DNA of 64,000 nucleotides from Bog-473 sp963804055 (GTDB lineage Bacteria; Actinomycetota; Acidimicrobiia; Acidimicrobiales; RAAP-2): NCBI GenBank assembly GCA_963804055.1, contig CAWDOU010000003.1, positions 395,287 through 459,286 of the forward strand, read 5' to 3'. Each line of letters begins with the position of its first letter. Within the stretch, counting starts at the first letter, position 1. This document shows positions 25,571-32,941 of the stretch, piece after piece. The notes below the pieces were generated by a model. It saw only the letters and a list, made by a program, of their open reading frames with translations, searched no databases and was not told the origin of the DNA. The position numbers and the translations under genes were made by a program.

Positions 25571-26029
25571 TCAGGACGCCGCCGCCACGTGGTGTGGCCG
25601 CGGGTCGCGGCCAGCCGCATCCACCACCTTGTCGAGCAGGTCACGCAACTGACGCAGCTCCGATTGCGACAGGGCCGAGAAGGCCGAGGGCGGCACCGAG
25701 AGCACGGCGTCGATCTCGTCGGCGAGGGCCCGGCCGGCGTCGGTGAGCACGATGATCTTCACCCGCCGGTCGTCGGGCGCCGGCTCCCGGCGCGCCAGCC
25801 CCCGCTCGTCGAGGTCATCGACCAGCGCCGTGATGTAGGAAGGGTCGACGCCGATGCCGCGGGCCATGTCACCCATGGACACACCGTCCTGCTTGCCCAG
25901 CCGCATCAGCGTCTTGATCACTCCGGGCGACAACTTCAGGCGGGAGCCGAGCGCCGCCATCCGCTCCATGTGCTCGGCGTCGAAGGCGACCCGGCGCACA
26001 CGCTCGAAGGCGTCCTCTGCTGCTCCCAT
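25571..26029 (-). CDS. MarR-family transcriptional regulator
   Basis: 152 residues from ATG at 26029; the frame continues upstream but only as antisense to the exporter gene. The winged-helix region reads LSPGVIKTLMRLGKQ, GVDPSYITALVDDLDERGL (recognition helix) and RREPAPDDRRVKIIVLTDAG (wing), as in MarR proteins. It is divergent from the DHA2 exporter at 26097 with 67 bp between starts, and upstream of an ABC exporter. The usual arrangement would be ligand-relieved repression of itself and the neighbouring efflux genes. The ligand is unknown. Confidence 0.9.
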   Translation of the reverse strand: MGAAEDAFERVRRVAFDAEHMERMAALGSRLKLSPGVIKTLMRLGKQDGVSMGDMARGIGVDPSYITALVDDLDERGLARREPAPDDRRVKIIVLTDAGRALADEIDAVLSVPPSAFSALSQSELRQLRDLLDKVVDAAGRDPRPHHVAAAS

Positions 26030-26057
26030 GGGCAGATTGTCCCACCGGGGAAACTCT

Positions 26058-26085
26058 TTGACAACTCCATACCTTTGAGTATTAT
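26058..26085 (+). promoter_or_regulatory. Strong promoter of the DHA2 exporter, near-leaderless
   Basis: TTGACA (26058-26063) and TATTAT (26080-26085) are separated by 16 bp. Transcription should start near 26092, only about 5 bases before ATG 26097, and no Shine-Dalgarno sequence fits in between. A direct repeat CTTTGA (26056-26061 and 26073-26078) overlaps the promoter and may be the MarR target. Confidence 0.55.
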
Positions 26086-26096
26086 GAACTAATCCC

Positions 26097-27710
26097 ATGA
26101 GCTCTCCATCCGCCTCCGCCTCTTCCGGACCCGCCTCTTCCGGGCCCGCCTCCTCCGGGCGCGCCGCCACGCCCTTCACCCTGACGCCCGAGCTGCGGCG
26201 CACCTCGAGCGTGGTCGTCCTGGGCTCGATCATGTCGATCCTCGACACCACGATCGTGGCGGTGGCCCTGGCCACCCTGGGCCGGGACTTCCACGTCTCG
26301 GTCACCACCATCCAATGGGTCGCCACGGGGTACCTGCTCGCCCTCTCGCTCGTCATCCCCGTCACCGGGTGGGCGGTGGACCGCTTCGGCGCCAAGTTGG
26401 TCTGGATGACCTCGCTCAGCCTCTTCATCGTGGGGTCCTGCCTGTGCGGCGTGGCCTGGTCGGCCAACTCGCTGATCGCCTTCCGTGTGCTGCAGGGCAT
26501 CGGGGGCGGCATGCTGCTCCCCGTCGGCCAGTCCATCCTGGCCCGTGCCGCGGGGCCGCAGCGCATGGGCCGCGTCATGAGCATCATCGGGGTGCCCATG
26601 GTCCTCGGGCCGATCCTGGGGCCGGTCATCGGCGGACTGATCGTGTCGAACTTCAGCTGGCGCTGGATCTTCTACATCAACCTTCCCATCGGCATCGTCA
26701 CGCTGATCCTCTCCAGCCGCTGGCTGCCCAAGTGGGACACCGACGAGCGCTTCCCCGCCTCGTTCGACACGCTCGGCTTCTGCCTGCTCTCCCCCGGGCT
26801 GGCCGCGCTCGTCTACTCCCTGGCCGAGGTGGGCACCACGGGCAGCTTCACGAGCACGTCGGTCATCGTCAGCTTCGTGCTGGGGATCGTGCTGATGGCC
26901 GCGTTCATCCTCCATGCGCTGCACATCAAGAACCCGCTGCTCGAGTTGCACCTGTTCAAGGACCGCAGCTTCACCATCGGCAACATCTGCATCTTCATGC
27001 TCGGCTTCACGCTCTTCGGCTCCATGTTCCTGCTGCCGCTCTACTACCAGATCGCCCGCGGCCAGGAGGCCTGGGTGGCCGGGCTCCTGATGGCGCCCCA
27101 GGGCATCGGCGCCGCCTGCATCATGCGCTGGTCCGGCAGCATGACGGACCGGGTCGGGCCGCGGCGCATCGTGCCGTTCGGGATCCTGTTGATGGCCGCC
27201 GCGACGGTGCCCTTCGCGTTCGTGACGACCTCGACGAGCGAGGTGCTCCTGGCCGGCACGCTCTTCGTGCGCGGCCTCGGGCTCGGCCTGACCATGATGC
27301 CGGTCACGGCCGCCGCCTACTTCAGCCTCAACCACGCCGAGATCCCCAAGGCCAGCACGACCATGAACATCGTGCGCCAGGTGGGCGGCTCGGTCGCCAC
27401 CGCGCTCTTCGCCGTGGTGCTCGAGCGCCAGATTGTGTCGCAGCTCGGGCCGGCGGCGGCCAAGGCCGGCGGCAGCACCGGCGTCATCTCCACCACGGGA
27501 ACGCTGCCGCCGGCGGTGGCCGACCCCGTGGCGGCCGCGTTCGCCCATACCTTCTGGTGGGCCGTCGGTGCCATCCTGCTCGCCTTCATCCCGACGCTGT
27601 TCCTGCCCAATCACGCTGCGGCATCGACTCCGGCCCCGGCCCCGGCTGCTGACGCGGCGGAGGAGGCCACCGGCAACGGGACGCCCACCGCGGGGGCCAT
27701 GCTCGACTGA
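26097..27710 (+). CDS. DHA2-family (EmrB/QacA) MFS multidrug exporter
   Basis: 537 residues from ATG at 26097 with about 14 membrane helices. Family motifs: SILDTTIVAVALATLGRDF (motif D1 in helix 1), GWAVDRFGAKLVW, RVLQGIGGGMLLPVGQ and GPILGPVIGG (antiporter motif C). Proton-driven export of drugs or lipophilic compounds is the family role. The first 20 residues hold three ASSGP-type repeats coded by 15-bp tandem units. It is divergent from a MarR gene, which probably controls it. The promoter leaves almost no leader. Confidence 0.92.
   Translation: MSSPSASASSGPASSGPASSGRAATPFTLTPELRRTSSVVVLGSIMSILDTTIVAVALATLGRDFHVSVTTIQWVATGYLLALSLVIPVTGWAVDRFGAKLVWMTSLSLFIVGSCLCGVAWSANSLIAFRVLQGIGGGMLLPVGQSILARAAGPQRMGRVMSIIGVPMVLGPILGPVIGGLIVSNFSWRWIFYINLPIGIVTLILSSRWLPKWDTDERFPASFDTLGFCLLSPGLAALVYSLAEVGTTGSFTSTSVIVSFVLGIVLMAAFILHALHIKNPLLELHLFKDRSFTIGNICIFMLGFTLFGSMFLLPLYYQIARGQEAWVAGLLMAPQGIGAACIMRWSGSMTDRVGPRRIVPFGILLMAAATVPFAFVTTSTSEVLLAGTLFVRGLGLGLTMMPVTAAAYFSLNHAEIPKASTTMNIVRQVGGSVATALFAVVLERQIVSQLGPAAAKAGGSTGVISTTGTLPPAVADPVAAAFAHTFWWAVGAILLAFIPTLFLPNHAAASTPAPAPAADAAEEATGNGTPTAGAMLD
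26118..26162 (+). repeat. Three 15-bp tandem units inside the exporter gene
   Basis: The units GCCTCTTCCGGACCC, GCCTCTTCCGGGCCC and GCCTCCTCCGGGCGC follow each other without a gap. They encode repeated Ala-Ser-Ser-Gly-Pro-type peptides before the first membrane helix. A length change by whole units would keep the frame. Confidence 0.7.
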
Positions 27711-27751
27711 CGGCGCGACCCGATCCCCTCCTGGCCGAGCTCACGGCGCAA

Positions 27752-28489
27752 TTGCGCGCGGGGGGATTCGTCGCGGCCGACGAAGAGGCGTGCGAGCTCG
27801 TCGCCTGTGCCGCCGGCGACCCGGCAGCGGCGCGCGCCCTGGCCGATCGGCGCCTGGCCGGTGAGCCACTGGCCTGGGTCACGGGCCGGGCCGACTTCGG
27901 CGACCGCAGCGTCGCCGTCCACCCGGGGGTGTACGTGCCCCGCTGGCAGAGCCTGGAGTTGGCCCGGCGTGCCGGCGCCCGCCTCCCCCACGACGGCCGC
28001 GCCATCGACCTGTGCACCGGTTCGGGCGCCGTGGCCGCGGCACTCGCCGGGGCCAGGCCGGCGGCCCGGATCGTGGCGACCGACAGCGATCCCCGTGCGG
28101 TGGCGTGCGCCCGGGCCAACGGCGTCGAGGCCTTCGAGGGTGACCTGTTCGCCGGCGTGCCGGCGTCGTTCCGGGGTGTGACCGACGTCGTCGTCGCCGT
28201 CGTGCCCTACGTCCCCTCCGCCGCGTTGCGCCTGCTCCCCCGCGACACCCTGGCGTTCGAGGATGCCTCGCACTATGACGGCGGCCCGGCCGGCCTCGCC
28301 GTGCTGCGCCGGGTCGTCACCGAGGCCCCCGGCTTCCTGCGCCGGGGCGGTGCCCTGCTGCTCGAGCTCGGCGGCGACCAGGCCGACCTGCTCGCGCCCG
28401 CGCTCGACCGCCTTGGGTACGTGGGCGTCGAGACCTGGACCGACGAGGACGGCGACCTGCGTGGCCTGGAGGCGACGCTGGCCCTCTGA
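27752..28489 (+). CDS. PrmC/HemK-like methyltransferase with altered NPPY motif
   Basis: About 245 residues from TTG at 27752; the frame is open back to the exporter stop, so a CTG at 27731 or coupling with the exporter is possible. The layout follows N5-glutamine methyltransferases: GEPLAWVTGRADFG, VHPGVYVPRWQSLEL, AIDLCTGSGAVAAALA (SAM site) and IVATDSDPRAVACARAN. The catalytic NPPY position, however, reads VVPYVPS. In PrmC the Asn and second Pro contact the target glutamine, so this paralogue may not methylate release factors. It abuts the convergent membrane-protein gene. Confidence 0.8.
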   Translation: MRAGGFVAADEEACELVACAAGDPAAARALADRRLAGEPLAWVTGRADFGDRSVAVHPGVYVPRWQSLELARRAGARLPHDGRAIDLCTGSGAVAAALAGARPAARIVATDSDPRAVACARANGVEAFEGDLFAGVPASFRGVTDVVVAVVPYVPSAALRLLPRDTLAFEDASHYDGGPAGLAVLRRVVTEAPGFLRRGGALLLELGGDQADLLAPALDRLGYVGVETWTDEDGDLRGLEATLAL

Positions 28490-29974
28490 TCAGCGACGGG
28501 CGAAGACCAGCGCCACCGACGTGCGGTGCACCACGTGCCAACGGGGATCGCGCTCGAGGTAGAGCGCGAGTGGTGTGTGCGGCGCCCACACGACGTAGGA
28601 GACATGGAAGGCGGAGAGCACGGGGTCCGGGTCCCGGGTGAGGTTGGTGACCGCCATGAACTCGGTGAGGACCGGGCCCTCGAACAGGTCCGTGCGCCCG
28701 TCGACGAAGGTGGCGCGGTGGCGCGCCACCGAATAGTCGCCCCACGTGTACTCGGTGAAGATGCGGCCGGGGTGCGTGCGCAGATACGTGAACGCCGCCA
28801 CCGGTTGCGACGACGCCACCTGTCCGGCCGGCACGGCGGGAATGGCGAGGATGACGATGGCCAGGACGACCAACCCGCCTCCCGCCCAGCGCCGCGCCGT
28901 CGTCCCCCACGCAGGCCGGGCCGGGAGCACGGCGGCCACGCCGGCTGCGACGACCATGAGGTACACGGCGAGCCGTTGCGTCTGGATCGCCCCGACGAAG
29001 AGCAGGACGCCCACCGACACCTCCAGGAGCGGCATGCGCCGCGTCCAGATGCACACCACCAGGACGGCCAGCGGGAGGCAGTACACGAGCAGCGTCGTGA
29101 CCGAGTGGAAATTGGGCGAGTTCCACTCGCTGATGTACTGCGCGATCTGGCCGTTGCGCGACACGGCGACGTCGTAGGCCAGCAGGCCCGGCCCGTAGGG
29201 CGTGACGCAGGACGCGACCAGGCTCGCCAGCAGAGCCAGCGCCAGGGGCCCGGGGGAGGGCGACTGGTGGATGCCGCCGATCCGCTGCACGAACCGCTCG
29301 GGGGTCAGCGACCACCCGAGCTCGACGGCGAGCACGAGGAGCCCCAGCAGGATGGAGCCGTGGGTGTTGACCCAGACCAGGCAGAGTACGGGCAGGAGGA
29401 GCAGCCAACGCGGGTTGGCCCGCGCCCGGGCCAGGAGCAGGAGCTCGAGCGGGAGCCACACCAGCGAGAAGTCGAGGCCCCGGTCGCCCGCGACGATCCC
29501 GGCGATGCCGACGGCCAGGAGGATGACGATGGCGGTGACCCGGCCGCCCCGCGCCCCCATGGCCCGGGCGTACGCGGCGCTGCTCACGAGGCAGAGCCCG
29601 CCGAGGACGACGGCGTACACCGCGTAGGCCGCGTTCCCCAAGGCGCGGAACAGCGCGGCCAGGGCGATCTCCGAGCCCCACTCGTCGGTCACCCAGCGAT
29701 GGTGCGACTCGGTGTAGCTGAACGGGTCCAGCCCCATGAAGGCGTGGTGGGCCAGCATCCACTGGCCGGCGGCCAGCGACCAGAACTCGTCGTTGGAGAG
29801 GTCGTGTGCGCGCGCCACGGCCGCCACCAGCGCGACGCCGATGACGATGCCGACGATCTCGATCGCGCGCTGCGGGATGCGACGGCGCGGCACGGAGTCG
29901 GGCACCGGTGCCGTTCGAACAGGGGCGGCGCCGGTCGTCGGTACATCGAAGGCCTCGACGACCCGGGCGCTCAC
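28490..29974 (-). CDS. Polytopic membrane protein, GT-C glycosyltransferase-like
   Basis: About 494 residues. GTG 29974 is preferred over 29980 because GGGGGGAG sits at a better distance. There are about ten membrane helices. The first loop carries NDEFWSLAAGQWMLAHH, DPFSYTESHHRWVTDEWG, a pattern seen in actinobacterial GT-C-like proteins, with an acidic residue after helix 1. The C-terminal 120 residues are a soluble extracytoplasmic part (IFTEYTWGDY, VDGRTDLFEGP). It lies 116 bp downstream of the YdcF-like gene. A lipid-linked sugar transferase role is plausible but not proven. Confidence 0.7.
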   Translation of the reverse strand: MSARVVEAFDVPTTGAAPVRTAPVPDSVPRRRIPQRAIEIVGIVIGVALVAAVARAHDLSNDEFWSLAAGQWMLAHHAFMGLDPFSYTESHHRWVTDEWGSEIALAALFRALGNAAYAVYAVVLGGLCLVSSAAYARAMGARGGRVTAIVILLAVGIAGIVAGDRGLDFSLVWLPLELLLLARARANPRWLLLLPVLCLVWVNTHGSILLGLLVLAVELGWSLTPERFVQRIGGIHQSPSPGPLALALLASLVASCVTPYGPGLLAYDVAVSRNGQIAQYISEWNSPNFHSVTTLLVYCLPLAVLVVCIWTRRMPLLEVSVGVLLFVGAIQTQRLAVYLMVVAAGVAAVLPARPAWGTTARRWAGGGLVVLAIVILAIPAVPAGQVASSQPVAAFTYLRTHPGRIFTEYTWGDYSVARHRATFVDGRTDLFEGPVLTEFMAVTNLTRDPDPVLSAFHVSYVVWAPHTPLALYLERDPRWHVVHRTSVALVFARR

Positions 29975-30090
29975 CTGCACTGCTCCCCCCTCGAACCGGT
30001 CCCCCACCGGCGTCCCCCGTGCACGGTACAACGCGCCCCCACACGGTGACGTGGCCGGACGGTTGCGATCCCGTCGCTTCTCTAAAGGCC

Positions 30091-30648
30091 TCAGCAGGTC
30101 GGCTGCAGCACGAGCGCCTTGAGGAGCGAGGGCCACTCGTAGACGATGCCGCGCACCCAGGCCCAGAACCCCGGGGGCGTGACCCCCACCTCGAGCACCC
30201 GTCCCGCGTAGCAGCGCCCGATGCGCAGCCGCGCCCTCGTCGCCTGCGTGGTCGGCATGACGACGATGACCCGGTGCCAGTCGTGCAGTGCCGCCAGGTG
30301 GGCGATCGCCCTGCCCTCGCCCTGCGTGGTCTGCGGGTCGGCCCGGAAGCACAGCAGATGCACGCTCGTCACCTCGGGCAGCGAGGTCCGGTGGCCACAG
30401 GAGTAGCCGGGGACGAGGGACAGCACGATGGTCGGCGCGAAGTGCTCCCGGGCCAGCGCGACCCCCTCATCGAACGGTCCCGCGCCGTTCCCGCCCAGGA
30501 CGACGATCGCATCCGACCGCTCGGGTGCGTTCAGGTCCGGGTAGACGAAGAGGCGCAGCGTCAAGGCGACGAACGCCAGCACCAGCACGAGCACGCCGGC
30601 GGCCACCAGACGTGACCGCGTCGAGTGCAGACCCACCACCGGCCACAT
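30091..30648 (-). CDS. YdcF/SanA-like (DUF218) membrane-anchored protein
   Basis: 185 residues from ATG at 30648. An N-terminal membrane helix (about residues 12-35) is followed by the DUF218 fold: SDAIVVLGGNGAGPFDEGVALA, then QTTQGEGRAIAHLAALHDW and VVMPTTQATRARL. DUF218 proteins (SanA, ElyC, YdcF) act at the cell envelope; several affect peptidoglycan or polyprenyl-carrier metabolism, but the reaction is not settled. It is divergent from the ABC-F gene (144 bp between starts) and upstream of the GT-C-like gene, in line with an envelope role. Confidence 0.8.
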   Translation of the reverse strand: MWPVVGLHSTRSRLVAAGVLVLVLAFVALTLRLFVYPDLNAPERSDAIVVLGGNGAGPFDEGVALAREHFAPTIVLSLVPGYSCGHRTSLPEVTSVHLLCFRADPQTTQGEGRAIAHLAALHDWHRVIVVMPTTQATRARLRIGRCYAGRVLEVGVTPPGFWAWVRGIVYEWPSLLKALVLQPTC

Positions 30649-30792
30649 TGTGGCAGCCGACACCTGCCCGCCCGGGGGCTCCCCGGCGATACACTCTGTG
30701 CCGTGAGATAGAGCACGACGCGCCCGGAGGCCGCACCACGTTGCGACCGGATTCACTTGCCGTCGTCCCGCCGTCTTCTCCCGGAGTTCTCC

Positions 30793-32466
30793 ATGCCTCC
30801 TCCCACCGCCGCACCACTCGCGACACTGGTCGCCCGTCACCTGCACCACGAGAGGGGCGGGTACACGGTGCTCGACGACGTGTCGTTCACCATCGGTCCC
30901 GCCACCTGCCTCGGCGTCGTCGGCCCGAACGGCGTCGGCAAGTCGACCCTGCTGCAGATCCTGGCCGGCCTGTCGGTCCCGACCGCCGGAGAGGTCCGGG
31001 TGGACCCGCCGACCGCCACCGTCGGCTACCTCAGCCAGGAACACGCCCCGGCCGGCGACGAGACGGTCGAGGCAGCGCTGACGCGGCGAACCGGCGTCGC
31101 CGGCGCCGAGGCGGAGCTGGCGGCGGCGGCTTCGGGCCTGGCCTCGGGAGGGTCCGAGGCCGAGGAGCGCTATGCCCTCGCGCTCGAACGCTACGAGACG
31201 GTCTCGGCCGGGGACTTCGAGGCCCGTCTCGTCAGCGCGTGCGCGCAGGTGGGGCTCCCGGAGGGCATCGCGGCGCAGCCGGTGGCGACGCTGTCGGGCG
31301 GGCAGGCGGCCAAGGTGGCCCTCGCCGCCATTGTCCTCGCCCGTTTCGACATCACCCTCCTCGACGAGCCGACGAACGACCTGGACTTCGACGGCCTGTC
31401 CCGCCTGGAGGACATCGTGGCCCGGCGGACCGGCGGCATGGTCATCGTCTCGCACGACCGGGCCTTCCTCGAACGGACGGTGACCGACGTCCTCGAGCTG
31501 GAGGAGCATTCCCGCAGCGGGAGCGTGTACGGAGGCGGTTGGGCGGCGTACCAGAGCGAGCGGGCCGCCGGGCAGGCGCACGCGCTCGAGGACTACGCCG
31601 TCTACGAGTCACAACGCGCCGAGCTCCGCCGGCGCGCCCAACGCGAGCGCCAGTGGGCGAGCAGCGGCGTGGCCCGGGAGAAGAGGCATCCCCGCGACAA
31701 CGACAAGGCGCAACGCGACTTCAGGATCAACCGGACGGAGAGCCTGGCCGGGCGGGCCCGCAGGACCGAGCGCGCCCTGGACGCGCTGGAGGCCGTGGAG
31801 AAGCCGTGGGAGGGCTGGGATCTGCGCTTCACCATCAGCGAGGCGCCGCGCTCGGGCGAGGTCGTCGTCCGGCTGGAGGACGCCGTGATGGAGCGGGGTG
31901 GCTTCACGCTGGGTCCACTCACCCTGGACATCGCCTGGGCCGACCGGGTGGCGCTCGTCGGGCCCAACGGGTCGGGCAAGACGACCCTCGTCGAGGCGGT
32001 CCTGGGCCGCCTGCCGCTCACCGCCGGGACGCGGCGCATGGGGCCCAGCGTCGTGGTGGGCGAGCTGGCCCAGGACCGGCGCATCCTCGGCAGTGGCTCC
32101 AACCTGGCCGACGCCTTCACGGCCGCCACGGGCCTCCCCAGGGACCAGGCCCGCTCCCAGCTGGCCAAGTTCGGGCTCGGCGCCGACGCGGTCCTGCGTC
32201 CCGGGGCGACCCTCTCCCCGGGCGAGCGGACCCGGGCCGAGCTGGCGGCCTTCGCCGCCCTGGGCGTCAATTTCCTGGTCCTCGACGAGCCCACCAACCA
32301 CCTCGACCTCCCGGCCATCGAACAGCTCGAGTCGGCGCTGCAGGGGTACAGCGGGACGCTGCTGCTGGTCTCCCACGACCGGAGGCTGCTCGAGACGGTC
32401 AGCACCACCCGCCGTGTCGAGCTCCCCCGCCGGGACGAAGCGACCCGGGGCCGGGGCGAGGCCTGA
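30793..32466 (+). CDS. ABC-F family ATPase
   Basis: 557 residues from ATG at 30793. It has two ABC domains and no membrane segment. Domain 1: GPNGVGKST, LSGGQAAKVALA, LLDEPTNDLDFDGL. Domain 2: GPNGSGKTTL, LSPGERTRAELAAF, LVLDEPTNHLDLPAI. The linker between them is basic and helical (RRRAQRERQWASSG, KRHPRDNDKAQRDF), as in ribosome-binding ABC-F proteins. Members act as translation factors or protect ribosomes from antibiotics. The leader of 144 bp is long enough for attenuation, but I found no convincing leader peptide. Confidence 0.9.
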   Translation: MPPPTAAPLATLVARHLHHERGGYTVLDDVSFTIGPATCLGVVGPNGVGKSTLLQILAGLSVPTAGEVRVDPPTATVGYLSQEHAPAGDETVEAALTRRTGVAGAEAELAAAASGLASGGSEAEERYALALERYETVSAGDFEARLVSACAQVGLPEGIAAQPVATLSGGQAAKVALAAIVLARFDITLLDEPTNDLDFDGLSRLEDIVARRTGGMVIVSHDRAFLERTVTDVLELEEHSRSGSVYGGGWAAYQSERAAGQAHALEDYAVYESQRAELRRRAQRERQWASSGVAREKRHPRDNDKAQRDFRINRTESLAGRARRTERALDALEAVEKPWEGWDLRFTISEAPRSGEVVVRLEDAVMERGGFTLGPLTLDIAWADRVALVGPNGSGKTTLVEAVLGRLPLTAGTRRMGPSVVVGELAQDRRILGSGSNLADAFTAATGLPRDQARSQLAKFGLGADAVLRPGATLSPGERTRAELAAFAALGVNFLVLDEPTNHLDLPAIEQLESALQGYSGTLLLVSHDRRLLETVSTTRRVELPRRDEATRGRGEA

Positions 32467-32598
32467 GAAGCCGGACGTCAAGGGCCGCCCACCCCGTGGA
32501 TTCTCCGGAAGCACCGTGATTGCAACCCCCCGGCCCCGTTCTTCCTCCTGGAACAGGTCATCGTGGGGTGCAGTCGCCTCGTCCAGCACGGCGGCGGC

Positions 32599-32637
32599 GG
32601 GACTCCACGGTGGGAGTCCCGGCCCACCACCTGGGCC
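32599..32637 (+). promoter_or_regulatory. Two adjacent hairpins with a competing third pairing in a 5' leader
   Basis: Hairpin 1 is GGGACTCC-N6-GGAGTCCC (32599-32620); hairpin 2 is GGCCCA-N5-TGGGCC (32621-32637). They touch with no base between. GGTGGG (32609-32614) can also pair with CCCACC (32623-32628), which would disrupt both. The element ends 22 bp before ATG 32660. It could be a switch-like leader structure or a terminator behind the ABC-F gene. Confidence 0.45.
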
Positions 32638-32659
32638 GGGCAGCACATGGGGGGACACA

Positions 32660-32941
32660 ATGACGAACAGCCTGAACGTGGCAGAGGGCATGGTGCGGCG
32701 TCTCATCGCGACGGCGAACCGATCGCACCCGGGCGCCCGGTGGCGCTACGAGCTCACGAGCGAGGTCGACAACATCGAGGTGGCGTCGACGTCATGGGCC
32801 CACACGCTCCGGATCCACCCCTGCTGGTTGCGCTACGTCGTGGCCCAGGGTGAGTTCCGGTCCTGCGTGGCTGACGAGATCGAGGCCTGGTACGTCCTGG
32901 ACCGCCTGACGGCCGAGGGCCCGGTCACCGTCATCGCCTGA
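32660..32941 (+). CDS. Small protein of unknown function (93 residues)
   Basis: ATG at 32660 is preceded by a GGGGGG stretch. The product has N-terminal VAEGMVRRLIATANRSHP, then WRYELTSEVDNIEVAS and a Trp-rich region (SWAHTLRIHPCWLRYVVAQG) with two Cys. I do not recognise the family. It has no signal or membrane helix and reads like a small alpha/beta protein. It follows the ABC-F gene in the same direction after 193 bp that contain paired hairpins, and overlaps the convergent oxidoreductase gene by 11 bp. Confidence 0.6.
   Translation: MTNSLNVAEGMVRRLIATANRSHPGARWRYELTSEVDNIEVASTSWAHTLRIHPCWLRYVVAQGEFRSCVADEIEAWYVLDRLTAEGPVTVIA

Noticed and set aside
28526..30049. 507-codon rightward frame opposite the GT-C-like gene
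   Set aside because: Its product is His/Arg/Gly/Asp-rich with no hydrophobic core; the leftward frame encodes a coherent polytopic membrane protein.
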